From: an uncultured Collinsella sp.
Lineage (GTDB): Bacteria > Actinomycetota > Coriobacteriia > Coriobacteriales > Coriobacteriaceae
Direction: 5' to 3'
NCBI GenBank assembly: GCA_958435945.1
Contig: CAUBIC010000001.1
Coordinates: 434,001-498,000 of the forward strand
DNA length: 64,000 nt
In this document: in pieces, positions 1 through 7,984 of the stretch
Layout: each line of letters begins with the position of its first letter
Position numbering within the stretch: the stretch's first letter is position 1
Position numbers and translations under genes: made by a program
The notes under the pieces: generated by a model
Databases searched by the model: none
What the model was told of the DNA's origin: nothing
Seen by the model: only the letters and a program-made list of their open reading frames with translations

Positions 1-339
1 CGCCCTGCGGATATAGCTTGTCGTCGCGAAGGTCGCGCCCGGCTCCGACAGGATGTAGCAGTTCCCGATCTCGACCGCCCCGGTAAGGTTGCGCGAGCGC
101 AGCTTCCCGCGGTCGATCTCGTGGATCTCCTTCAGGAAGGGGAGCAGGCCGACCGGGTCGATGGGGATGCCCCTGGCGTCATGGGTCTTGGTGTCCTTGA
201 TGAACGAACCCATCCCCTTCGCGTACGCCACCGAGTGCCTGATCGAGATCAGGCCCGTCTCGAAATCCACATCGCACCACCGAAGGCCGCAGACCTCGCC
301 GATTCGCATCCCCGTGTGCAGGGCGAGTACGACCGCCCT
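1..339 (-). pseudogene. Tyrosine recombinase (integrase) fragment, running off the left edge
   Basis: Reading the minus strand from 339 towards 1 gives an open frame that starts with AVVLALHTGMRIGEVCGLRW. This is the conserved box I of phage-type tyrosine recombinases, with the catalytic Arg in HTGMRIGE. The text following it (DVDFETGLISI...) also fits the family. The N-terminal core-binding domain is missing. The fragment begins two codons after the TAG stop of the XRE gene and is in the same frame, so no start codon or ribosome site of its own is visible. The C-terminal half, with the remaining catalytic residues, lies outside the window. I read it as a remnant of an integrated element, though the part beyond the edge cannot be judged. 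Confidence 0.75.
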
Positions 340-591
340 CTAATCCTCGGCGGACCAATCGAGTCCGAACTCCTTTCGGGCATCCTCTTCGCTCATGACT
401 TCGAGAAGGTCTCCGGGTTGGCAACGAAGGGCGAGGCATAGCTGCTCGAGTGTGTTGAAGCGAATGCCGCGAATATGCCCTTTTTTTATACGGGACAGGT
501 TCACGGGCGTGGTTCCAATCCTTTCGGCAAGTTCGTTCGAGGAAATCTTTCGCTCGGCCATGATCTTGTCGAGGCGAACAATTACGGGCAT
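340..591 (-). CDS. XRE-family HTH regulator, YozG-like
   Basis: An 83-residue protein that is almost entirely one helix-turn-helix domain: MPVIVRLDKIMAERKISSNE opens it, followed by LAERIGTTPVNLSRIKKG as the recognition region. This matches the small YozG/Cro-type regulators that are habitually encoded next to DUF2975 membrane proteins, and here the DUF2975 gene lies 9 bp upstream on the same strand. The two are probably co-transcribed. The product is expected to be a cytoplasmic DNA-binding repressor of its own operon. Its stop codon is followed in frame by an integrase remnant, so its C-terminus may have been altered by a recombination event. Confidence 0.85.
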   Translation of the reverse strand: MPVIVRLDKIMAERKISSNELAERIGTTPVNLSRIKKGHIRGIRFNTLEQLCLALRCQPGDLLEVMSEEDARKEFGLDWSAED

Positions 592-600
592 GGCGTTTCC

Positions 601-1113
601 TTACGCAATCTCGTCGGAGTCGAGGTACAGCTCTCGGGCGTACAAGAAGAGCTGGGAAAGCATGAACAGGACGATGCCGAGAACCAGAGAGGTCCAGTCG
701 AATGATGAAGCGATCTCTTGGGCGCCGACGGCCCCCTCGCCGCCAAACATCGAAACGGAGGTTTCGAGTGAGCCGGCGTAGAGGCTGGTGGCAGCTTGAA
801 CAACGAAGAGAATGCCGAGCACCTTCAAGCATGTCGCAGACCCTTTCTTGAAGGGGTCTCCGCTCTTGATCGTCCACACGAGAACGGCGCTGAGGATGGT
901 CGTAGCGATACCGATGACGGCAGGGGCCAATGTCGAGATCGCAAGGGCTGGATACGCGGGGGAGTCTGCAATTACAGGGTTGTCGAGCACTTCGATTGCT
1001 GGCTTTAAGGAGAACGCCACTTGTGCGATGGCGGTGGCGCAAAGGGCCGCAGAGGCTATCGCACATGCGATGCGGAAGGAATGAAGCCGGGGAGTGCGAT
1101 TGTCGGAACTCAT
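601..1113 (-). CDS. DUF2975 family membrane protein
   Basis: A 170-residue protein with four hydrophobic segments, at about residues 14-36, 55-82, 95-115 and 140-160, typical in size and topology of DUF2975 proteins. The function of the family is unknown; it is known for its pairing with YozG-like XRE regulators, and that pairing is seen here with the downstream gene. It is the first gene of a two-gene operon transcribed leftward and diverging from the ABC cluster at 1249. The shared 135-bp intergenic region contains AT-rich inverted repeats that could serve as operators for one or both directions. Confidence 0.75.
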   Translation of the reverse strand: MSSDNRTPRLHSFRIACAIASAALCATAIAQVAFSLKPAIEVLDNPVIADSPAYPALAISTLAPAVIGIATTILSAVLVWTIKSGDPFKKGSATCLKVLGILFVVQAATSLYAGSLETSVSMFGGEGAVGAQEIASSFDWTSLVLGIVLFMLSQLFLYARELYLDSDEIA

Positions 1114-1143
1114 AATAACCTCCGAAGAATTTAAAAAACTCAG

Positions 1144-1167
1144 GTTACTTTTTAACAGTTTATGTTA
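1144..1167. promoter_or_regulatory. Candidate operator, overlapping TAACA/TGTTA inverted repeats
   Basis: The divergent region between the DUF2975 gene and the ABC permease contains GTTACTTTTTAAC (1144-1156), overlapping the palindrome TAACAGTTTATGTTA (1153-1167). A closely similar site, CTGTTA-N9-TAACAG, stands at 4320-4340 in front of the fused ABC gene. The repeated half-site at two promoter regions of one cluster suggests a shared regulator, for which the adjacent XRE protein is a candidate. This is inference from sequence symmetry only. Confidence 0.4.
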
Positions 1168-1248
1168 AATTGACTTTGCCGGCAAGTAATAAGGGCCGAG
1201 CATTTTGTTCGGCCCCTCTGTTCCGACTGGATGAGGTCAAGGTTGGCG

Positions 1249-3480
1249 ATGAATATGCTCAAAATCTCGAAGGCAATCTTTAGGTCGCTCCTCTCCTCCA
1301 GGTCGCTCTGTGTTGCCGTTGTTGCGTTGATGGTTCTTTGTGCTTTGCCCGTCTTCAGGAGCGCGGCTGGCATCGACGGACGGGTTGAATACCTCGAGTC
1401 GGGAATAACCCGTGTTGAGCAGGAATTGTCAGCATCCTATGCGGATGCGCTTGTGAATGCGGGGGAGGAGGGCGTCTATACCTCTTCATCAAGCATGCCC
1501 GCGCTTCTGTACCCTCTTGCCGCGGGGCGTCTTGTCTTGGCGCCGCTCTCTCCTCTGCTTCCGTTTCTGCAGGTATCGGATGGAGCGTACTCCTTTTATG
1601 ACGGATCGAAGGAGTACTTGCTATGGGCCGCAACGGCCGTTGCCGTTTCGTTCCTTGCCGCGCGTCTTAACAAACGTGAAAAACTCATCATCCAGGCACC
1701 GATGGGTGAGCTGGGCAGGCTTGTTGCATCGAGCGTATGGGCGAGTGTTTTTGCGATGCTTGCCGTCTTCGCCGTCAATCTTCCAGGGATAATCGCCGCA
1801 CTTGTGAAGAATGGCCCGGGCTCGCTGTTCTATCCGATAGGCTACGTTCAATATGCGACTCCGGTTATCAAACCGGCTTGGCTGGTGTTCGCACAGACGG
1901 CCATCTTGCAATTCTTGGTGGCGACGTTCATCTCGCTCGTCGTTCACCTTGCCGTGAAGATTGCCAATAACCCTACGCTTGGAATCGTGTTCGTATGTGC
2001 CCTGATGGGGGTGACGATGGTTCCCGGGTATTACGGAAGATCCATCGCTTTACGTGAGTTCGCCCTGTTGAATCCCCTTTCGTATGCGAACACCGAGCTG
2101 ACCGTCGGCGCCTATAGCCCGTACCCGACAACGCAGATAGTGAATCTGCCTGGACTTTGCTTCGAGCGTGGCGCGATTACCCTCGTATGTGCAATCGGGA
2201 TCGAGGTGCTGGCAATTTGCTTGCTTTGCGTTGCTGGAAAGAGCGGTTGCGCGCGTCCGATGCCCCCGATTTGTCTCGAGAGAGGTTCCTTCGCCGCATC
2301 GAGAACGACAACTCGTTCGAGCGCTTGTGCCGCCGCCTCTGCATACGTAAGAACGATGGGGAAGCTGCTCCTGCATGCTCCTGCCCTCGCCGTATGCGCG
2401 ATTGCAATGTCGACGACGATGCTGGCCCCGGCTCTGGTCGAGACGTTTCCTGACGCCGATGACGTTTCCGCTGGTCGGTATAGGGATGGCGAGCTCCGTT
2501 CGATAGGTCGGTATCTAGAGCAGGACGCTGCGAATACGGACGTCGAGGGCAAAGCGGCTCTGGAGGACATGCGAGACGCTCTTTCGGGTTTCGTGTACGC
2601 GCCCACGCCTGCGGAGGGGTTCCGAAGCCTCGCGACGTACGAGCGCGCTCGAGGCGATCTGGGCGCGGCAGATGCGACCCTCTTGCAATCGATCGGAATC
2701 GAGCCGGAGACTCCTTCTCGTGCGGAGGCGCGCGCCCTTCTGCTCGAGTCGATCGCGAGCTTGCCGGACCCCAAGGTTTACGAGTTAAGTACGAAGATGC
2801 CCCCATTAATCCTTCTATCGTATCTCCAGGCAGCGCTTCCTTCCCTGTTCTGGCTGTTACCCGTGGTTGTCGTGTCGTTCGCGTGCATCCATTTGCAATA
2901 TCGCTCCCTGCTGCTCCTACAGGTCCCCGCAACAGCGCATATGCGTTTTCTAACGGCTGTTGCGTTATCTCTCCTGCTTGGCTCGGCACTGCTTTTGGTG
3001 TCGATGGTCCCCGCTGCGGTTGTGTCCGCGATTAAGAACGGCACGGGTGGATTGGAGTATCCCGTCGCTCTCATTCGAGCGGGAGCTCCGACAACGTCCA
3101 CGGTGGGGGAGGCGGTGTTACGTAGCATTCCGTTGCTGGTCATGGCATACGGCGTGATTTCCGTCGCCGCTGCGTTGGCAGCAGCGATTAGCCGCAACCC
3201 CGTTGTCACCGGAGTGGTTTGTGCGGTTCTCTTGGCGTTGGGTTCGTTGAGCGCCCATGTTGAAAGCGCGGGCGTGGGCGCCGCGCTGCTGGCTCCATTC
3301 GCCTCGTTTGATCCCGCTTCCCAGGTGGGGACGATTGGGTTCCTTGGACGAGGGACGAACGCGATGCCTTTTGGAGAGGTCGCCTGCGCGTCGGGCGCTC
3401 TACTGGTGGTCTTGGGCGCCGTATCTCCGTCGGTGGTGCGCCTGAGTGTTCCAAAGATCGAAAGGGGGCGGTCTCGATGA
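1249..3480 (+). CDS. Large ABC-type permease with two homologous membrane halves
   Basis: A protein of about 743 residues with two blocks of transmembrane segments separated by a soluble region at about residues 395-500. Both halves carry the same signature, a KNG-G-YP stretch followed by hydrophobic helices (around residues 185 and 600), so the gene looks like an internal duplication of an ABC-2-like permease module. The start at 1249 is preferred because AAGG lies 6 nt upstream; ATGs at 1231 and 1255 are alternatives. The stop overlaps the ATP-binding gene by 4 bp, so the pair is translationally coupled. It probably exports an unknown substrate. It is not close to any exporter I can name. 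Confidence 0.7.
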   Translation: MNMLKISKAIFRSLLSSRSLCVAVVALMVLCALPVFRSAAGIDGRVEYLESGITRVEQELSASYADALVNAGEEGVYTSSSSMPALLYPLAAGRLVLAPLSPLLPFLQVSDGAYSFYDGSKEYLLWAATAVAVSFLAARLNKREKLIIQAPMGELGRLVASSVWASVFAMLAVFAVNLPGIIAALVKNGPGSLFYPIGYVQYATPVIKPAWLVFAQTAILQFLVATFISLVVHLAVKIANNPTLGIVFVCALMGVTMVPGYYGRSIALREFALLNPLSYANTELTVGAYSPYPTTQIVNLPGLCFERGAITLVCAIGIEVLAICLLCVAGKSGCARPMPPICLERGSFAASRTTTRSSACAAASAYVRTMGKLLLHAPALAVCAIAMSTTMLAPALVETFPDADDVSAGRYRDGELRSIGRYLEQDAANTDVEGKAALEDMRDALSGFVYAPTPAEGFRSLATYERARGDLGAADATLLQSIGIEPETPSRAEARALLLESIASLPDPKVYELSTKMPPLILLSYLQAALPSLFWLLPVVVVSFACIHLQYRSLLLLQVPATAHMRFLTAVALSLLLGSALLLVSMVPAAVVSAIKNGTGGLEYPVALIRAGAPTTSTVGEAVLRSIPLLVMAYGVISVAAALAAAISRNPVVTGVVCAVLLALGSLSAHVESAGVGAALLAPFASFDPASQVGTIGFLGRGTNAMPFGEVACASGALLVVLGAVSPSVVRLSVPKIERGRSR

Positions 3481-4217
3481 TTGGCCTTCAAACGCTGACG
3501 ATTTCTTATGGAAAGAAGGTGCTCGTAGATTCGGTGGACGCTGAGTTTGCCCCGGGTACAATCTACGGTCTCGTCGCTCCAAACGGGTATGGAAAGACGA
3601 CGTTGCTGCGGGCGATGGCAGGTTTGCCGGGTCCTCGCGTGGACGGGAGCATCGTTCTGGATGAGGTACAGGGTGCGGGTGCGAGAGAGGTCCGTTCTAT
3701 GATCTTTTATGCACCTGGCGAGGGGACGCTGCTGTATCCCGGATTGCGTGCGGAAGATCACCTCAAGATGGTTTGCGATATGTGGCCGCATGCTCGCGAT
3801 ATCGAGGAGATAGTGGAGCAAACGCAGATAGGCGAGTTCGCGAAGATGAGGGTCCGTACTCTGAGCCAGGGTATGAAGCAGCAGCTTACCTTGGCGATTG
3901 CGTATGCGACGGGTGCGCGGTACCTCCTATTGGATGAGCCCATGAACGCGCTCGACCCCGGCAGGGTGGATTTGCATTCCGGGATTCTCAGGAAGCTGGC
4001 CGATTCCGGTACGTGCATCATCATGTCATCCCACATCTTGGATTCGGTCGATAGGCTGTGCGATGAGATTCTGTTTTTGAGGGATGGGAAGCTCATTAGA
4101 AGCATTCCGAAAGATGATGCTGCGCCGAAGTCTCCCGGATCCCATTTCGCAAAGCCTGCCGGACGCGCCGAGGGTGCGCTAAGCACGTATCGGCGACTCT
4201 ACGAAAAAGGCGGGTAG
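3477..4217 (+). CDS. ABC transporter ATP-binding protein
   Basis: A 246-residue ATPase with Walker A VAPNGYGKTT near residue 37, the signature LSQGMKQQL near 130, and Walker B YLLLDEP followed by an H-loop histidine in SSHIL. The Gln position of the signature is typical of exporters of the CcmA/NatA type. It overlaps the stop of the permease gene by 4 bp, so it is its likely partner. Its motifs resemble those of the ATPase domain fused to the permease at 4368 (GLVAPNG-GKTTLL and the GMKQQ signature occur in both), indicating that the two transport units of this cluster are paralogous. Confidence 0.88.
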   Translation: MIGLQTLTISYGKKVLVDSVDAEFAPGTIYGLVAPNGYGKTTLLRAMAGLPGPRVDGSIVLDEVQGAGAREVRSMIFYAPGEGTLLYPGLRAEDHLKMVCDMWPHARDIEEIVEQTQIGEFAKMRVRTLSQGMKQQLTLAIAYATGARYLLLDEPMNALDPGRVDLHSGILRKLADSGTCIIMSSHILDSVDRLCDEILFLRDGKLIRSIPKDDAAPKSPGSHFAKPAGRAEGALSTYRRLYEKGG

Positions 4218-4242
4218 AAATGCAAGTTAAAAATCTATGTGG

Positions 4243-4270
4243 TCGATATGCCGTTAAACCCGCATATCGA
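4243..4270 (+). terminator. Small hairpin after the ABC ATPase gene
   Basis: TCGATATGC and GCATATCGA form a perfect 9-bp stem with a 10-nt loop, 26 bp after the stop of the ATPase gene. There is no U-rich tail, so it may be a weak terminator, a pause site or an operator. Confidence 0.3.
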
Positions 4271-4319
4271 TACCGTTCAGCCATTCGCCTCGCCCCCGTC
4301 GCACGTATCTTCATCCGGT

Positions 4320-4340
4320 CTGTTACTTTTAATCTAACAG
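4320..4340 (+). promoter_or_regulatory. Candidate operator CTGTTA-N9-TAACAG
   Basis: A perfect inverted repeat with 6-nt arms and a 9-nt spacer, 27 bp upstream of the fused ABC gene. It resembles the site at 1144-1167 in front of the first permease gene, sharing GTTACTTTT and TAACAGTT. Confidence 0.4.
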
Positions 4341-4367
4341 TTCTTTGAGGAACGTAGGTGCTTCTGA

Positions 4368-6182
4368 ATGTACTGTCGACTTCTTCTCAAACTGATCCTA
4401 AGAGACAAGGCCGTATGGATTTGTACGCTCGTTCTCGCTGCAGCCTTTTCCGTCCCCATTGCGTTCAATTCACCCATCTACGGGCCCTTCTTTATGAAGC
4501 AGGGCATGCAGGGCTTTGTCGACGCATTCAATACGCGCGCGCCCCAGGCCAGCGGCACAGACCTATCGCCAGAGCAGCAAGTCGACGCGGAGCTTGCAAG
4601 ATACGCGAACGCCGCCCTCGCCGCTCAAACCGACGCCGCCTTTCTCGACTCTGCCGAGAGCTACTACGCGCTCATGGACGAAGGCTTCCAATCCGGGTCC
4701 ATCGTGGGAGACCGAGAGACCAATGACGCGGAGCTCGCGTATTGCCGCGCCCTGAGCAGCTCCGGCATCACGGATATCCCGGCCTCCGCAAACGACCTGC
4801 CATTCCTTTCCTTCCTGCCTTACGCCATTGCCGCGGCGCCGTCTTTCCTTCCCTTCATCCCCTTCCTTCTCTCGTCGATACTCCTGCTCGGCGCCACAAG
4901 GCCCGGTACCCTGGCGGCAAAGGCGCCCGCACCCAAATTCCGGCGCCTTATCCAGATCGTGTTTTCGATAATCGTCGCGGGGACCGCGATGCTCCTCGCC
5001 GGCCTTGCGCCCGGGAGTATTTACGCCTTGGCCCTAAACGGCTTCGGGCAGATCGGGTACCCGATCGCCTTCTTCCATAACGGCGCGCTCACCACCACGA
5101 CCGCGGGAAACGTCTTCACGACCATACTTCTCGCGCTGCTCGCGGGTGGAACCTTGATATCCATTTGTTCCGTCGTCCTATCGACCGCAACGAGGCGCGT
5201 CTTCGCGGGCCCCCTTGCCTCCGCGTTGCTTGTCGCGGCCCCGGCATTCCCGTTATTGTCCGATTCGGCACTGGGGCATAATGCCGCGCTCGAGCTCCTG
5301 CCGCTGGCCGTGTTCTCGCCTATCGAGGCAACGGGTTACGTAGGATGCTTCCCGACAGAATTCCTTGGCTCCGGTTCAGGCAGCGCATCGATGCTTGCCG
5401 TGGCCCTGGCATACGTCGCGGTCCTTTTTGCGGTCGGCGCCGTTGCGACACGTTCCCCCAAACAGCCTGGACCCGCGAAAAAGCACCATGGGCTCGAGCT
5501 TCTAGACGCGAGCGTGGGATACGGAAGCACGACGATACTTTCAATCGGGTCGCTTTTCCTGAGCCCGGGAACGGCGGCGGGCCTCGTTGCTCCCAACGGC
5601 TCGGGGAAAACCACCCTTCTTGAAGCGCTGTCGGGCCAATTTCCCACCCGCATCCGCTCGGGAAGCCTGGCGGCAGACGGAATCTGCCAACGTCGATCAG
5701 CCGAATTTGCAGAACTCGTCTACCTGAGCTCTTCGGGCGGCGCAGATCTCTATCCCACGCTATCGGCCATCGAGCACCTTGCTTTCGTTAGGGAGGCGTG
5801 GAAATCGGCCGCCGACATCGACTCGCTCTGCGACTCCCTCGGAATCTCCCCATATCTCGACAAGCCGACCCGTAAACTCTCGACAGGAATGAAGCAGCAG
5901 GTAAAGCTTGCCATGGCGATAGCGACCGGTTGCCCGTACCTCATCCTCGATGAACCGCTGAACGGCCTCGATCCGGGAAAGCGGAAAACCTCCTGCGACG
6001 CGATGCGCAGCGAGGTGGCGCGGGGACGCAGCGTGCTCATTTCAAGCCATCTACTCGACGACCTGGCAGACCTCACCAACTCGTTCTACTTCATCGAGGC
6101 CGGCACGCTCGTGGAAAAGATCGAGTCGTCCTCGCAGACGCTCAAGCAGGAATACCTCGATACATACGAAGGAGGTGAATGA
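4368..6182 (+). CDS. ABC transporter with permease fused to a C-terminal ATPase
   Basis: A 604-residue protein. Residues about 1-365 are a membrane domain with hydrophobic segments near 14-34, 145-170, 205-225, 250-275, 285-310 and 335-355. Residues about 380-600 are an ABC ATPase with Walker A VAPNGSGKTT, signature LSTGMKQQV and Walker B YLILDEP. The membrane half carries the IGYPI...GALTTTTAG block that also occurs in both halves of the permease at 1249, so it is a paralogous module. A permease-then-ATPase fusion of this order is uncommon among small exporters. It probably acts as a dimer or pairs with the 1249/3477 unit; the substrate is unknown. Confidence 0.8.
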   Translation: MYCRLLLKLILRDKAVWICTLVLAAAFSVPIAFNSPIYGPFFMKQGMQGFVDAFNTRAPQASGTDLSPEQQVDAELARYANAALAAQTDAAFLDSAESYYALMDEGFQSGSIVGDRETNDAELAYCRALSSSGITDIPASANDLPFLSFLPYAIAAAPSFLPFIPFLLSSILLLGATRPGTLAAKAPAPKFRRLIQIVFSIIVAGTAMLLAGLAPGSIYALALNGFGQIGYPIAFFHNGALTTTTAGNVFTTILLALLAGGTLISICSVVLSTATRRVFAGPLASALLVAAPAFPLLSDSALGHNAALELLPLAVFSPIEATGYVGCFPTEFLGSGSGSASMLAVALAYVAVLFAVGAVATRSPKQPGPAKKHHGLELLDASVGYGSTTILSIGSLFLSPGTAAGLVAPNGSGKTTLLEALSGQFPTRIRSGSLAADGICQRRSAEFAELVYLSSSGGADLYPTLSAIEHLAFVREAWKSAADIDSLCDSLGISPYLDKPTRKLSTGMKQQVKLAMAIATGCPYLILDEPLNGLDPGKRKTSCDAMRSEVARGRSVLISSHLLDDLADLTNSFYFIEAGTLVEKIESSSQTLKQEYLDTYEGGE

Positions 6183-6183
6183 C

Positions 6184-6609
6184 ATGAAGACCGGCTCCGC
6201 CAAAATACCCATTGCGCTGGCGTTATTGGTCGCGATAGCCGCAATCGTAGTCTCTGCCGTATCCATAAAAGATGCGAACACCTTGAAACATGGCATTTCC
6301 GAAGGGTTCCGCCTAGACGGAGTGTACCGAGACCACGAGACCGGCTTAACCCAGCTCTCCTTCCTTGGGGAAGACGAAAACAGGTGGCAAATCGTCGACA
6401 GCAATGGAAATGTGACCGACGGTTCATTTGAGACAACCGGCGATCCGAACATCTTCATGTTGGCCGACCAATCAGGAGATGATTACGGATTTGTCCACCT
6501 GGCTTACGCCTCCGCAGACGGAAACCAAGGAAGCCTTTATTTGAACACCGGAACGTCGGTGCTCGAATTTGACAAGGTAACCAGCGGCCCGGCTTTCATC
6601 GAGTCGTAA
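6184..6609 (+). CDS. Membrane-anchored small protein of the ABC cluster
   Basis: A 141-residue protein with an N-terminal hydrophobic helix (about residues 8-30) that could be a signal anchor, followed by a polar, probably extracytoplasmic domain rich in Gly, Asp and Asn. The ATG at 6184 is chosen because GGAGGT (6171-6176) stands 7 nt upstream. A GTG at 6175 lies inside that ribosome site and is unlikely. It follows the fused ABC gene directly, so it probably belongs to the same operon as an accessory factor. I do not recognise the family and no catalytic motif is visible. Confidence 0.65.
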   Translation: MKTGSAKIPIALALLVAIAAIVVSAVSIKDANTLKHGISEGFRLDGVYRDHETGLTQLSFLGEDENRWQIVDSNGNVTDGSFETTGDPNIFMLADQSGDDYGFVHLAYASADGNQGSLYLNTGTSVLEFDKVTSGPAFIES

Positions 6610-6628
6610 ATGCAAATCGAGCGTCATG

Positions 6629-6667
6629 GGGGAGGAGGGGACTGGCCTTGCCAGTCCCCTCCTCCCC
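6629..6667 (+). terminator. Strong hairpin terminator after the ABC cluster
   Basis: A perfect 18-bp, GC-rich stem with loop CTT begins 19 bp after the stop of the last ABC-cluster gene. The U-tract is poor (TTA), but the stem is exceptionally stable. Confidence 0.7.
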
Positions 6668-6687
6668 TTACGGTCAAACGTCCAGTT

Positions 6688-6732
6688 CGTTAAATCATGA
6701 CCACCCGCTATGCGGGTGGTCATGATTTAACG
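6688..6732. repeat. Perfect 21-bp inverted repeat with 3-nt loop
   Basis: CGTTAAATCATGACCACCCGC (split here as CGTTAAATCATG and ACCACCCGC) is followed by TAT and its exact reverse complement. It is too AT-rich at its base and lacks a T-tract, so a terminator role is doubtful. Perfect hairpins of this size occur at the ends of IS200/IS605-type elements, but no transposase is next to it. Confidence 0.7.
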
Positions 6733-6819
6733 ATGTCAACTGAACCTGATTCAGTTTGGTTGATTTCCGATCCCAGCCGAATGTATTGAGCGGATAGGCC
6801 GTTTCCGCAGTCAGCCGAA

Positions 6820-6851
6820 CGCCCCCGGGGCCCTCCCGGGCCCCGGGGGCG
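6820..6851 (-). terminator. GC-rich hairpin beside the transposase remnant
   Basis: CGCCCCCGGGGCCC, a TCCC loop and the exact reverse complement form a 14-bp stem. On the plus strand it is followed by GCATTTTCT. It may terminate transcription from either side. Confidence 0.5.
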
Positions 6852-6864
6852 GCATTTTCTCAGT

Positions 6865-7081
6865 CGAAGGAACGGTGGAGATGCGTTTTGCACCACGCGG
6901 CTGCGGCACTTGAGCTCGCGTCGGTGCGCTCCTGCACGTTGTCGGTACGCAACCCGACGTGGTGCTCGTAGGGGAAGTCCGAGTAGGCCAGGGCCTCGAC
7001 CTCGGTTCCTTCCAGCACCTCGGCGGCCTTGGGGCGGAAACCCTCGATCCGCCTGATGGCGAGCTGGCAGAGCCCGCGCAT
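6865..7081 (-). pseudogene. IS256 (Mutator) family transposase remnant, frameshifted
   Basis: The minus strand encodes VEALAYSDFPYEHH then LRTDNVQERTDA, which matches the conserved stretch of IS256-type transposases (normally followed by REIKRRSRVVQ). The expected continuation is present one frame over, as ELKCRSRVVQ, so a one-base deletion has broken the gene. Only about 70 codons remain and the catalytic DDE residues further upstream are absent. No terminal inverted repeats are obvious. It marks a past insertion in this accessory region. Confidence 0.7.
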
Positions 7082-7230
7082 GCGTTTGTTAACGTCGAAA
7101 TTGCGGGTTTGGTCACATCGGGTCTCCGGGCTTGAGCACGTAAAAATTAAAACAAATTTGCATTCAAGTTATTATTTACAGTCGTTTTAAGACGGAGTGG
7201 AATGCGGGCGCACAAGGAGATGCGGAATCG

Positions 7231-7647
7231 ATGAGAGTCTCAAAAAATACTGCAGTGTTATCATCCTTCATCCTCTCTATTCTTCCATTTCTGATTCTAT
7301 GGGCGGCTTGGTCAGTCCTCCCTGATACAATTCCCGCTCATTGGAGTGGGGGTGTGGTTGATCGATGGGGTAATAAGCTTGAATTGCTGGTTGTTCCGCT
7401 GTTTTCTCTGATTGGTTCTATTGCAATTTCTGTGTACCTTATTGTTTCCACGCGGCGAAGAGAGTTCGCGGATTTCTCTGTTCGAATGCGACGGGACTTT
7501 GTTGCGTGCTATATTTCTAGTCTTCTTTTATCGACGACCTGTTCAGTGATAACTGCCGTGTGGGTCCAGTTGATTCTTACGCAAAACACTGCGGTTGATG
7601 GGGGGTTGGACTATCGATCCCGTATTCCCTTCCCGGGCTATATGTGA
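7231..7647 (+). CDS. DUF1648 membrane protein, SdpI-like N-terminal part
   Basis: A 138-residue protein starting with a hydrophobic segment and then LPDTIPAHWSGGVVDRWGNK, the hallmark of DUF1648 in SdpI-type immunity/regulatory membrane proteins (LP-IP-HW). Further hydrophobic segments follow at about residues 50-70 and 90-115. SdpI-like proteins are usually about 200 residues with extra helices after this point. Here the frame ends at 7647 and the remaining helices are found in an overlapping frame (7644-7853), so this is probably the front part of a gene broken by a frameshift. A lower-GC composition than the core genes suggests acquisition. Confidence 0.65.
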   Translation: MRVSKNTAVLSSFILSILPFLILWAAWSVLPDTIPAHWSGGVVDRWGNKLELLVVPLFSLIGSIAISVYLIVSTRRREFADFSVRMRRDFVACYISSLLLSTTCSVITAVWVQLILTQNTAVDGGLDYRSRIPFPGYM

Positions 7648-7853
7648 TTTTGTGCGCTTTGCCGCCTTTTCATGCGAGCGGCGGGAGCAAAAAGGCAGAG
7701 CGCCTGATAACAGTGCTCATTGGCGGCGCGGAGATTGTTCTTTGTGGAATAGTGCTTGAAGGTTCGGCTGCCTCTTATGCGATGATTGGGCTGATGATTC
7801 TGTTCTGTGCGTTTGGGATTATGTCACAGGTTAGGGATAGCCGGTCCTTATGA
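7644..7853 (+). CDS. C-terminal membrane part of the SdpI-like gene
   Basis: A 69-residue hydrophobic protein (two helices at about residues 20-40 and 45-60) whose GTG start overlaps the stop of the DUF1648 gene. Its length and position fit the missing C-terminal helices of an SdpI-like protein: 138 plus 69 residues equals a normal family length. Either the two are translationally coupled separate polypeptides, or one gene has suffered a frameshift near 7640. The second reading is simpler. Confidence 0.5.
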   Translation: MILCALPPFHASGGSKKAERLITVLIGGAEIVLCGIVLEGSAASYAMIGLMILFCAFGIMSQVRDSRSL

Positions 7854-7984
7854 GTTGAATTACTCGTGCGGACATCTGAGAAGATATGTAGGCGCCCGCT
7901 CTCGGGGGCTGGTGCCTGGGCTCGCCCCCACAATTGCCGATGAGACGTGCAATCGCTCCTGAGGCCCTGAGACGGAGGTTGCCA

